In this document: positions 12,268 to 24,100 of the stretch, one piece after another | Layout of the letters: each line of letters opens with the position of its first letter | How positions within the stretch are numbered: the stretch's first letter is position 1 | Assembly (NCBI GenBank): GCA_037976565.1 | Contig: CP137685.1 | Coordinates: forward strand, 24,119,695 to 24,183,694 | Source: Mesocentrotus franciscanus | Taxonomy: Eukaryota > Echinodermata > Echinoidea > Camarodonta > Strongylocentrotidae | Direction of reading: 5' to 3' | Length of the DNA: 64,000 bases | The notes under the pieces: generated by a model | Seen by the model: the letters and a program-made list of their open reading frames with translations, nothing else | What the model was told of the DNA's origin: nothing | The model's database searches: none | Translations under genes and position numbers: made by a program

Positions 12268-12519
12268 AGAGGCAAGAGGCGGCCGTGAGATTTTCGTACG
12301 GAGTCACGGGCTCCGCGGGGCTCCGCGGCCTGTACGATTTTGTTTCGCAGAAAGTTATACGAATTTGAAAAATCGTAAGCCCGTAGTCCGTAGACATGTC
12401 GTAGGTGTCATTGCACAATCCCCGCACGGAAATTGCGCGAAGGACTCGCGCTGATCGTGCAGCAAACGCACGATTTTTCGGTGAACATGGAGGCCAAAAA
12501 ACGCTTCAAAACGGCACGG
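12213..12519. mobile_element. GC-rich CCGTA/TACGG-motif repeat element
   Basis: A 300-bp patch unlike its AT-rich surroundings, full of short mutually inverted motifs (cccgtatcc, gtacgga, ggctccgcgg, cgtacgat, cgcacga). Boundaries are approximate. It sits between the two copies of the 650-bp direct repeat and looks like a non-autonomous element with degenerate internal arrays. Confidence 0.4.
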
Positions 12520-13172
12520 CAATTATGCACATAAAATACCTACTCTCCATTCCTCGAAACGTTTACCTAGTTACCTTATGTATATTCAATACCATTCATG
12601 TTGTAGAACAGTACAATCTGGGCCCGATATATAGATTGAGGATGCCGTAGACCAAGTTCAGGTAACTATGGATTTTTTTGCTGGCATTACGGGGAAGGGG
12701 GCTGCGACACCGGCTATACCATATTCTGGATACGCCACTGTCCCTAACCATCATCAATACAAAATGAGGGACAAAAAGTTTTTACAAGAAGAGTATATAA
12801 TTACCGAGATGGGCATGTTGACTGCGATGTAGGCCTATATAAATTGTGGAAAAGCAACATAAAGTCTTGTCATTCAGATGAAAGCATTAAACCATACGAA
12901 GTAAGCCCTATGATTTTATCCTTGAAAAAAACTGCTTCGAAATTTGTTTCTTTTTACGACGTGAATTGAATCAGTCTGTAAAATATCTGCAGAATATCAC
13001 GAGAAGATCGCGAGTTCCAGTCCAGCCTGCATGCTCAAATGATTACAGTTTGCGGTGTTTGTAAATGAGCCCCTTGTCCATTTCAAAGACACATGCCAAC
13101 AACCAAGGCAACAGTTCGAAATACACAGCCTCTCATGCGGGGCGTTTTAATAGAGGTCACTTTTAACAAGTG
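12520..13172. repeat. direct repeat, copy 2 (653 bp)
   Basis: Near-identical to 10747-11407 in the same orientation. The 3' limit at ttaacaagtg abuts the remnant signal exon at 13179. Confidence 0.85.
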
Positions 13173-13178
13173 CCGTGC

Positions 13179-13224
13179 CATTTACTGTTAGGAGCATTTG
13201 TGCAATCCAGAGGCTGATTAAAAT
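13179..13224 (-). pseudogene. third, broken copy of the signal-like exon
   Basis: The 46 nt match the gene B exon at 18117-18162 with about two differences, and gene A's exon less closely. The donor is lost: the exon is followed by gcacgg instead of gtgagt. No downstream exons of the family follow. It is a relic of an extra duplication. Confidence 0.75.
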
Positions 13225-13303
13225 CTAATGTCGACACACAAACAACAACAAAGAATGCATTAAGCAATACAAATGGCATTTAAAGTTATGAATAGATGTA
13301 TTT

Positions 13304-13406
13304 GGTTTCTTTGACACGGGAAGCCAGTAGAGGTCTTTTAAGATTGGGGTTAAATGTTTCAAAGCAGAGTTATGCAGTATAAACAATTCCATTTGAACAT
13401 TAAGAC
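13304..13406 (-). pseudogene. non-LTR retrotransposon C-terminal fragment
   Basis: Reads HLTPILKDLYWLPVSKK on the minus strand, the conserved H-TP-L--L-WLP phrase found near the end of LINE ORF2. A related fragment lies at 17390-17560 on the plus strand, so each signal exon copy has a LINE relic nearby. A (GT)n run follows at 13425-13450. Confidence 0.65.
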
Positions 13407-13567
13407 AAGGCTCTCGAAATCTATGTGTGTGCGTGTGTGTGTGTGTGAGCCCCAACCGTAAATGCAGAAAGTGTGTTTGGTTACCATGGCTAAGACAGAC
13501 AAGTAGATCTTTTTCTTATGTTCATTATCAATAATAAATAGGCTTTTAAAAGGGTACTGCCGTAAAT

Positions 13568-13985
13568 TTCGTTTGCTGATATAAAGATACTTACGGTAAT
13601 ATCATAATAGAATATCGAATTTATCATGACAACGGCAGATGTTCTTACTATTGTATGATTTTACATGTTTTCTATTCGAGATGCCGTTGGGCACTATGAC
13701 GTAAAAACATAAAAATGTGTGTTTCAATTGACCTTATTCAATTGCCTCATAAACGTTACTAAGATCTTTACTCAATATCTGAAAGGAATTGTTTGAGCTG
13801 CAAAAGTATCACAAATTGGGTGATGTACGTGGCCTTCGTTTTATTTTTACTATTCTATGTATACACAAATGTTTGATGTACGCGACCGTCGCTTTACTCT
13901 TGTTGTTTTGTTTATTTGTATTTGTATTTATTTATTTATCTATTATTCATTGTAACCAATAGGTTGGATCAACAAAATCTTAGCC
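13568..13985. repeat. inverted repeat arm, right
   Basis: Inverted partner of 11430-11800. Matching blocks run from gctgatataaag at 13576 to caataggttggatc at about 13970. Confidence 0.75.
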
Positions 13986-14094
13986 CTGTTAATTGCCATT
14001 CAATGCACTTGTACACAGACATGAAGTTGTTGTCAAGTAACCTCTATTAATTGATCCATTTTGCCTCAATAGCCTGGCTTCGTTCACAAATTCT

Positions 14095-14155
14095 ACCCCT
14101 TCCTCTTGTTCTCCTTCCTCTCGTTCTCCTTCCTCTCGTTCTCCTTCTACTTCTA
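14095..14155. repeat. pyrimidine minisatellite
   Basis: Three to four copies of cttcctctcgttctc in tandem, with slight variation. It yields an artificial Glu/Arg-rich reading frame on the other strand. Confidence 0.75.
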
Positions 14156-15722
14156 TAACGCGTTCTAAAGATCTTTGTTCTATCTTTTCCTTTCGTCTTG
14201 CCAATAAAGCATGGGTATTTATGTTTTTTCGATTTATAGTAACATTTTCATGAATTACGCATGCTGAACTGAATGTTTAAAATAAGAACATATAACGGAA
14301 TAATAATAATAATAAATGACCGGTAATTTAAAATGTTGCATGATTTATGGAGAGTCAACTGTTAACCTCCTCATCTTGGAAGATATACCATGTATAAATA
14401 TACAAACAAAATCGAGGCGACATAAAATCAATATCATTATCATTAAATAAATGGATTCGTAATATTTATTCATTGTAGTACAAAGTAAGAGTACTTTGTA
14501 TAAAATAATGAAGATCAGCGCTCCATAAATCAATAGACTAACTTAAATCTCATTTATTCTGTCCTTTTATGCATACGAGCCAATTAGACTAATAGAGTTT
14601 AAGATTACCGCTAACCTCCCTTTTCGTGTGAATGTATTTATACTTCGTAAAACTTCTAGGCCTATATATATTTAATGCTTATACCTTTTTCTTCTAATTT
14701 GCTATAGAAGATAACGGCATTTCTCTTTCTGCATTCTTCAAATGTTTGATTGGGGTAATCTGTTGTTCTCTTTGTTTCCTGTAAACAAAAAGAAAAAAGA
14801 ATAACAATTCAAATATTTGTTATCTGAGTTGGACCTATTTAGTCTTTCAAAATTAGTGATGTATAATTCCTTCAATGAATGTATGGTGGAGGGAAATACG
14901 AAAATGGAAAATAAGAAAGACGGAGAGAGGGAGACACAAAAACATCCCTTCCCCCTAGAATTACACCCAAATCAACGAGATTACTTTCCTACGAACTGTT
15001 TAACCTACAGCGCAATCTTCCCCAACCTCCTCCCAACATAACCCTATATCTCCGTTTAATTATCCCCTGCAGATTCATAGTAGGTCCATACGAACTGATT
15101 TTTGTTTTCTTCAGGCAAACGTTAAAGAAAAAACTCATGTTTTTTCAAGTATGGCTTAAATTAAAGTACAGAAAAATGATGAAGCTTGTAACAAGTTCTT
15201 TAAAAGATATGAATTACTTCTAACTAAGGTTTTTCTGTCACACGAAAAGTAGATACTTAATTTTGTTCCGCTCTTATATATATATGTCTGTAAAATATAT
15301 TTGTATACTTAATGATCCGTGTAAATCAAATATAATTTATTTTTTCCTTATAATTTTTTTAATTCAAGTATTATCATACAAAAATTGACCACTGCTTTAA
15401 TTTTTTTATCATATGTTAAGACGATTCAACTGTCTTCGTGTTGGCTCCCTCCACATAATATAATGTGTATTATTTTTCCCCATCTTACTTTAATTTGTTT
15501 CCCGATATTGAATAGTCATTCCTATTAATATTTGTATGACGATTTTTCTTTTGTATTTGATTGTATTTTGGTTTATCACAGTTGTTCGCCTTATAGGCTT
15601 TAAAAAAAGTGTGTAAAATGTTGTACCTTTATTGTGAAAAATAAAATGAACTGAACTGTACTTGTTGTCTTTATTTTTTTGTGTGGTCTGAATATGTTAG
15701 TTCAATTGTTTTGCCTAGTTCA
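14156..15722. other. intergenic DNA without a supported gene
   Basis: AT-rich sequence between gene A and gene B. On the minus strand a splice-like acceptor (ttttttgtttacag) at about 14780 is followed by a short open segment, ETKRTTDYPNQTFEECRKRN, but no start, donor or homology supports it. The remainder shows nothing that I can name. Confidence 0.35.
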
Positions 15723-16008
15723 CCTGGGGGGTGTTTCACAAAGACTAAGATCGACTTTAAGTTGGACTTAAGTATGGCAGGCCATTCATGCCATTGGTTG
15801 CTATCACCATTGGTCTCTAAATTATACTCTTTAGATAATATTTTTTCCTTCAATAATGAACTATCAAAAAATGTAAACTCTGTAGATTTGAGTCCACGAT
15901 TTGTACGTCCCTTGAAAGACAAATGCCAGTAAATGGTAAGAGCAAACAGTGGCATGAACGGCCTGTTATACTTAAGTTCAACTTAGTCTTTGTGAAACAT
16001 CCCCCAGG
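15723..16008. mobile_element. MITE, 286 bp, with inverted ends of about 60 bp
   Basis: The left end CCTGGGGGGTGTTTCACAAA pairs with the inverted right end (tttgtgaaacatcccccagg). Pairing continues through gactaag, acttaagtat and caggcc-ttcatgcca. There is no internal gene. No clear target duplication is seen. Confidence 0.85.
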
Positions 16009-17380
16009 CTGTATTTTGACTGAACTTTTAATACTGTTCTGTTCTGTTGGTCATATCATGTAGAGGTATCGTGGTCTAGTGCGGCTTTTTTTAACATTGT
16101 GTTAGTCACGGCACCCTTTTAAGAAATAAAATGTTTCGCGTTACCCCAATCCCAAATTCATCACAGACTATTTATTTTGCATCACTCTGGCACTCATTAA
16201 GTTCCATGTACACAAATATGGGCATATTTGATTCTAAAGTGAAAAGAAGACATCTGGAAAATATTTTTGTTTTTCCATTTGTAAAAAATTACTGTATCCG
16301 GGTAACTCGCTGCTGAAGGTGCATGAATAAAAAAAAAATCTAGCAGTTTCTGAAATTTGCTTTTCACGATATCAACGTTATTCCAAAATGATTTGTTGAT
16401 TTAGCTAAATTTTTCACTCAGCACCGCTAGGATGTCTTGCTGCACCCCGGTAGAAAACGCTGCCCTAGATAACGCATATAAGGTATAATCATGTGTCTAT
16501 ATGGATATGTAAAAGGAAGACGACCGTTGTGTCTTTGAACCACTTCGCTCAGGTGAACGGTAACTGAGCAGGCTATGGTATTTCTTATCAGAAGAAAAGT
16601 GGAATAAAAAAATAAAGAATAAGAAATATAATAATCTATTAGTAATGCAGAGTATAAATGTAAATTGATGGTATCAAAATTCTGATTTTATTTGATAGAC
16701 AACAAATTCTAAATAAAAGCAGTTGTAACATTAAATCTATCCCTGTTTGATTAAAAGAAGACATTATAAACCATAGATTTTTAATGTAATACATTAGTAT
16801 AAATACTTCTCTCTACAGGCCCTGCAATTTGTCATACCCCAGTATGGCCAAGTAATATATTTGGGTCGAGAGGAAGAACACAAGTTAGTATGTGGATTTT
16901 CCCAAGGGTGTAAGCGTCGAGCAGGGTTCGAAATTATGTGACCTCTCGTATGAGAGTCAAGAAGCTATACCAATATATTAGTTTTTTGTTGTGTAGGCGT
17001 TTGTGGGTGTGTGTGCATGTCGGTGTGTGTGTTGCCTATCCTACTGCCTCATAAATATTTCAAAGACCGTGTCCCAATATCTAAATGAAATTGTTTCTAC
17101 GGATGTAGTTGGCTTGCGTTTTACTCATGACTACGGCATATTTTAGTACCCATTACTCCAAAACATATATGAAAATATAAAGGCTATTGTACGTGTTTTA
17201 TAATTGGGAGTAGTTCCGAGATGTAAATAGGGTAAAAGCAATTAAATGTAGTTTTCAATTAACTTTATTATATTGCCTCATAAATATTTTGAGAGCCTTG
17301 TCTCAATGTCTGTCTCAATGTCCAAATGGAATTGTTTATACTGCATAACTCTAGATCTGCTGCAATGCGGTGCTTGCTGA
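16009..17380. other. non-coding DNA with local repeats
   Basis: Contains two copies of a gcctcataaatatt block (about 17045 and about 17273) related to the 11.4 and 13.6 kb inverted arms, and a (GT)n-rich patch at about 16995-17035. No gene is supported. Confidence 0.5.
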
Positions 17381-17384
17381 GCTA

Positions 17385-17560
17385 CCACGTTCTTCAGTCT
17401 CCAGACTACTAGAGAGTCCTAAACAACAACGCCGCCCGAGTTCTCACAGTATGGAAATTTGAACATTTTACCCCAATCTTAAAAGAACTCTACTGGCTTC
17501 CTGTGTCAAAGAAAATCGAATATAAGGTCCTAATGCTGGTTTTCGAAGAAGTCAACATGC
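17385..17560 (+). pseudogene. non-LTR retrotransposon C-terminal fragment
   Basis: The frame reads (L)NNNAARVLTVWKFEHFTPIL, then KELYWLPVSKKIEYKVLMLV. This is the conserved N-AAR ... H-TP-L--L-WLP--K-I--K motif series at the end of LINE ORF2 proteins. A stop precedes it and only this tail survives. Confidence 0.75.
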
Positions 17561-18116
17561 CAATTTCGGTAATCATGCTCTATTTTTATAAGACCTTTTT
17601 GTATCTCATTTCGTATTGATGATGGTTAGGGACGATGGCGTATCCAGCATTTAAAGATGTGTGTCAACCCCACCCTCCGTTGAGATGCCCGTAGAAAATT
17701 CATTCTACCTGAACTTGGTCTACGGCATCCTAAACCCGTGTCCTTGGGCCACGATAGTATAAACTGTACTACAACATGACAACGTGTGGTCATACTGTTT
17801 GGGCTGAAAAATATTCCTGGTGTCAGTGCTGTAGACGGTTATAGTAGGAAATTTTATCAAGGAACATTTGTCTCAGGAGCAAGTGTCTTAAAAACGTCTG
17901 CACAGAGGTCAAACTAGAGGTACATATTATCATGCAAGCACAGCAATGTTTCGAATAAATATCTAGATTATAAGTTATTAGAAAATAAAATATTATTGTC
18001 TGATGACCTACGCTAATACTTTTGAATTTTATGCAATCAAATACATCTTTTCATAACTTTAATTGCCAATTGTATTGCTTAATTCATTCTTTGTTTTGTT
18101 TGTGTGTCGACATCAG

Positions 18117-18162
18117 ATTTTAATCAGCCTCTGGATTGCACATATGCTCCTATCAGTAAATG
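18117..18162 (+). CDS. gene B exon 1 (visible): hydrophobic signal-like segment
   Basis: A 46-nt exon reading ILISLWIAHMLLSVN(G), acceptor gtcgacatcag, donor gtgagt. An in-frame Met at 18063 (MPIVLLNSFFVLFVCRHQ...) could make a longer secretion signal without splicing. Gene A's equivalent lacks this continuity, so the true start is open. Confidence 0.65.
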
Positions 18163-21100
18163 GTGAGTTTTTATGCCTTTACAATATGAAAGTAAATTTC
18201 GGGATTAGGGTTGGGTTAAAGGAAATAAAAAGACCTAAGAAGTGTACTTTTGGGGGCAAAATCGTAGCATCTTTGGATGGATGAAAGTGATATGAATGAT
18301 TATACGAAGCAATGTCTGGGAGGTATCCTGAAAGGATTAAATAAAATCCTATTCCGGTTAAGACAATTTGTACCTAAATATATGACATGTCTACTGTATA
18401 CATGTGCATTACTACATGAAGCATTCAAAGAACAACATGTATGATATAAGACTTATGGAATTGAAGTGGTTGCGGATGCTTTTAATGAGAAACCATGTTA
18501 CCTGCTTGATTTTCGATTTCTACTCTGATAATCTCCTACATGGTGATGAAAACGTTGAGAAAACTAATTTTTCACTTTTGCAATGGCAGCGAGAATTTAT
18601 GGAATTCTAGTTTTCAACAAAGCAGTAAAAATTAAATGACTTAAGAATAAAACGATTGTACTCACAGAAAACTAAGACTGTGATTATAGTGGTTGGGTGT
18701 GTATGTAGCTAACTAATAATCATTGTCTTTCCTGGTGTTTCCCCAACTAACAATCGGACGTTTTCTGAACATTCTAAACAGGTTTAAAGTTGGTTACTTG
18801 GACGTTTTGTGAACACGTTTTTAGGACGTGTTTTTGTGGAAGGTTTTGGACGTCTTTAGAACGTTTTAACAGGACGTTTTTCAAACGTTGTCTAAACGTC
18901 AGAAAACCAATACAAAACCTTTTATGCATTTGCTTTGAAGCGTAAGGACCTGCAGAAAACCTGTAGACGTTTTAAGAACATTAAAAAAACGTCTAGAAAA
19001 CCTTTTAAGAACGTCTATAAGACGTTGTAAGAACGTGCAGCAAACCTTTTAAGAACGTCTAAGACTGTCAAGAACGTTCTTAAAATGTTTGCTGCACGTT
19101 CTTACGTTGTAAGAACATGCAGCGAACCTTTTAAGAACGTCTAGAATGTCCTGCAAACTTTGTAAGAACGTTCAGAAAACCTTTTAAGAACGTCTTTGCA
19201 GACGTAAGAACGTGCAGCAAACCTTTTAAGAACGTCTAGAACGTCCTGCAAACTTTGTAAGAACGTTCAGAAAACCTTTTAAGAACGTCTCAAACGTCTT
19301 TGCAGACGTAAGAACGTGCAGCAAACCATTTAAGAACGTCTAGAACATCCTACAAAAGTTTTAAGAACGTCTAACATAGGGTGTATATTGAATAAACACT
19401 GGTTTACACATTTGATTGATTTTATGATTTTATTATCGAACATAATTACAAGATGTATGTACAAAGACTTGGTAATACAGTATATCATGTCAAATAATGA
19501 GCAAATTTTGGAAAAAGGTTTTAGAAAACTAGGGTTTAGAATATTATTGATTTTTTTAAATAGAATACCCGCTTACTTACCTAAAACTACAGATACAAAA
19601 CACATGAACAAATCAATCTACACAATAAACTGATAGATGAGTTGAAGATATGTCATTAACTGGCAAATATTATGTATTTGTGTATTCAGGCGTACCCAAT
19701 ACAAGCCATGCTTACTAAGATTCACGCCTTCTTCCTTGTAATACAAGTTCTTAAATTATAGTTATGTTCCTACGTATAAATTGTATTTTTTGAACAGATT
19801 TCAAATATGCTGTTTAGTTGAATGGAAGAGAATAAATGTTTAATTGACTTGAAATTAATTGAATTAAATTGAATATGAATACTCATAAATTTACGGGTCT
19901 ATGAATATAAAAGGCAAGATATGAATAAATATAGTGTCAATAACTTGGCAGCACACATATAGCAACTTTGGTCAATATAACATAAATATAAACATGACAT
20001 GAATTAAAATACATATAAAAGGCAAGATATGAATGAATATAGTTTCAAGAATTTGGCAGCACACACATATAGCAACTTTGGTTACAACACACTTACTAAA
20101 AGCAATTTGAGTGATTTACAGAACCTATAACTTGTCTTGCATTCTCGAAAAGATGTTGGCAATTCGATTGTTCCAAAACAAAAGATGCACCAACAAATGA
20201 TCAAAAAACTTGACATAATTAGTCTTTATCTTTGGTAAAACCAAATTGTGCATAGAATTATTTTGTGTACTTTATCTAAGTGAAACAAATGTACAGTATG
20301 TAGTAAAACGATGTAGCAAATTATCATTTATTACGTGTGAATGCCGATTTAGCTATTTGCCCCAACAGGGGCATTGCTAGACCTTTTTCAGGGGGTGTAG
20401 AGGCCACCGATTACCAACAAAACTAGCCACCAAATACAGACAAATATATTAATGCCAATGTGCTAATGTCTACAAATTAAACCCTATAAACCCGGGCCGG
20501 AGGCTAATTTTCTTACGAACTCTCTATACCTGTGCATTTACATTTTCCTCGACCTCATAAATATACAGTTTATTTCGTCAAGACAAGTCAGCATCGTAGC
20601 TTCATAAAAATGTGCAACAACAGTGAGCAACCATTCGGTGTGGCGTGATCAGAAGTAGCGTTGTGACCAAGATTTATACATCTCACCAACCGAGTTCAAA
20701 CTTCTGCATTTGTATATACATATGTAGTCCACAAGGATCGAGCAAGTATACCGACACAGCTGACCTGACACAGCTTTAAAAGCCCCCGGCTACATTTTTA
20801 ATGCCAAAGAAGCTTGAGCTGAAATTGCATGACTTTTTCTTTCGAGTCTTGTGCATTTTTGAAATAAATTTTTCGAAAATCGGACCTACCATTACAAAGT
20901 CACGTGACCTTTTGTCTTTGCATGTCAGCCCGAAAATCACACATTTTCGTGATTTGTTACAAAACATATGGAAATCTAATTTTTTTCCAAAAAAGAGATA
21001 AAACATTGGTTATTTGGTCTTGTTAAAGGCATCGTTTAACAATGTTAAATCTGAGATGCACCGCCCCACGTGTTATCAGTGTCTGTGATATGGTGTAATA

Positions 21101-24100
21101 TTGAAGCCCTAAAAAAATCGCGCTTTAAAATTATCAAGAACTGCCTCAAAAAAGTAAAAATCTTTGAGTGACCGGTTTTACCATACTCGTTTTCCCAATA
21201 GACTGTAGTGTTATGAAATCCGTTAGGAAAACGCAAATTTGGTCTCGATTTCCAATCATAAATATCTTGATAATCAGACAGGCGATCGGCTTGTAAAAGT
21301 CATGGGGTTCCTGACTGACCTAAAGGTTTGTAATTATCATTGCAGCATGAGCTAAATCCAGGATTTTGTTTCAGAATCTGAGACAAAGTTACCGGATCCC
21401 TTTAAGGTGTTTATTTTGGGATTCAAAATAGTGAATTATCGTTAGAATTAAAATAAAACAACAAAAGCAATAAAATACATAAATTAAAAAAAAAAAATCC
21501 ATAAGAAATTATCAAATAAATAGAAAACCTAAGGAATAATTTATACACTTCACTTGACATGCATGCAAATTTTCGCAGCGATCGGCTGAGATCAACAGCC
21601 AAGATCATATGGGGGGCTTAGAAGCACCCCCAGTGCTATGCAGTTTCAAAATAGCCCGGGCTAGATAGGGTTAAGAAGTCAACTTTTAACTAAAAGTATG
21701 GTATAAAAACAAGGAAACTACACTCATTTCAGCTCTGCAAATTGGCAATGCTGATGACATCAACTCTAATAGCATGCAGCTCTCCGTCCACTATGTACAC
21801 AAAATTTCATATTTTCTCAATTTTCTTGAGAGTTACATGTTCAGGAGAATGCTTTCTATACACCATACTTTGACTAGGGGGTTAGAAATGTGTTAGAAAA
21901 CTTCCAAGAAAATTGAGAAAATGTGAAATTTTGTGTACAAAGTGAATTGACAGCTGTTCACAGATCAGCGTTGCCAATTTGCAGAGCCGAGAGTAATTTA
22001 CTTTAAAAATGTAAATGAGTGTAGTTTCTTTTTTAAATACTGTTCAAATTCATCTTTGATTGAAACAGTGAAATATCTAGGTGGAGCTCCCTTTAAATCT
22101 GAGTCAAATATTGTCCAATTTGCAGAGCCGAGAGCAATTTACTAAAAAATGTAAATGAGTGTAGTTTCTTTTTCCTAAATACTGTTCAAATTCATCTTTG
22201 ATTGAAACAGTGAAATTTCTAGGTGGAGTTCCCTTTAAATCAGAGTCAAATATTGTCCTTTGATCGACCAAAGATTTAGTGGGCAGGTCCAGATTTGTGC
22301 TATAAGTGAATTTTACCAGAAGCCAATTTTGGACCTTGCATCTTCCTTTAAAATATGAAATCATTATTACCAGTCATTTTTATCTGTTTCGATTTGGCAA
22401 AATCAAATAGAGTACTTGTGTACTCGCCGAGAAAACTGACAGTGAAATCGAGTAGCAAAAATGGGCTTTCAAAACGGGCTTAATATTGCATTACCCAGAT
22501 GGAAAACACTATTCAATTCTCCATGGCAGTATCTTCTACTTCTACATCATCCGAAGCTTCCTCGTTGGTGACAGCTTTAATTGGAGCACTCTCAGTGTTG
22601 AGTTTCTGCAATTTAGAGCAATCAAACAATATTCGAACTTAGAAATACACGAACATTTATGTTAATAATATAATACATGCGCGTTTGTAACTTAACCGTA
22701 AAAGACTTGGGGAGGCATGATGGCCCCCTTCCTACACATAAACTGCGACATCTCTGGAACGCAAAAGATCTTGCGCTGCCATTTCATGACTTTTTTCTCT
22801 CTTAACCATGAACAATATCAAACAGAAACGTCAATAAGACGTTTTAATGGACAAGTATTCAGAGACTTATCTGTACGGTCTGTTTCATAAATCACTTGGT
22901 GGCGAAAGGGAAGTATGACGTCGGGAGCTGGGGCCTTTTCTCTAAAACCGTCATATGTCAAAGTGCGTGGATATCCCATAAAAACGTGTGTTAATTCTAC
23001 AACACGTTTCTCTTTTGGTTATCAAAAAAATTAAGACTTCTGACAGTTTTGAGAAACAGGCCCCAGGACTACATCCATGGGCGAGGGTGTTCCCAATAAT
23101 ACACCACCGTGTCTGTTTGCTTAGCAGTGGCTAATACTAATAGCAATATGTTGAGAAAAGCCAACAGAAGGACATGACATACCTGTAAATAGCTGAAGTG
23201 GGACATTTTGTGAAAATTTTCCACAAGAAACGAAGGTCAATCTTTTCGTGCAAAATATGATTAATATTTCGCCTGTGGGTTTGAAACTTACCGGCATCAC
23301 TTCCTGAAGATTTGCTGAATCTTGGGGGTGGACGTCTCTTCCGCTGCTGCACGCCATCATCTTCCAATTCTAAGTTGGATGTTTCTTCTGCCTGCCTGGC
23401 TATGTATCGTGCTTTCTCATAGTTGCCTGTATGTAAACATAAACACATCCATCGATCCTTACAATATGGTTTATGATATATATTACAATAATGCCTCCGG
23501 CTACTCTGTAGCGGAGGCATAATAGAAAAGGCTCTGGCGTGACGACACCACACACTATTGCATAGACTGCACACAATAGAACCGATTGGGCTGATCGGCA
23601 AATTTGACACAAGACTTACAATTTGAATTTTTAAATTATTCTTTCTAACATCGGTAAGTTAAACAAATTGTATTTTACTGCTATTTAGGTGTCATAAATT
23701 GTCACTAAAGTACTGATTTCGAGTGAAATCAGTTGAGTTTTATACAGTGGTGTTGGAAATGTTGAGAATCAATAGCACAGCTTTTAATACACAGCCAGGA
23801 TAGTAATGCAGGATGCAGCTATGTGTGCCCAAATCAGAGGCTAACGTACGAAAGAGACAGAAATTTCGGTCTAGAAGTAATCTAAGTCTAGATCTAAGAC
23901 ATAGTACTTAGTAGACTAGAGTCTAGTTAGATTCATGTTTGATTTTTCACTTTCAATTTCATTGAAAAGCCAGGCTTAGGTACGCAGATATAGAGGTCTA
24001 TAAGGTGAATATATGTAGACCTACTGTCATACTCATAATAGATGCAGTGCCAGTAGCCTGATGACTGTTACTGTTAGTGTTACTGTACATTGCGATCAGT

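Noticed and set aside
22867..23065. MITE with tctgtttcataaa / tttgagaaacaggccccag ends
   Set aside because: The inverted match is short and imperfect; it may be a fragment of the 52998-type family but cannot be bounded.
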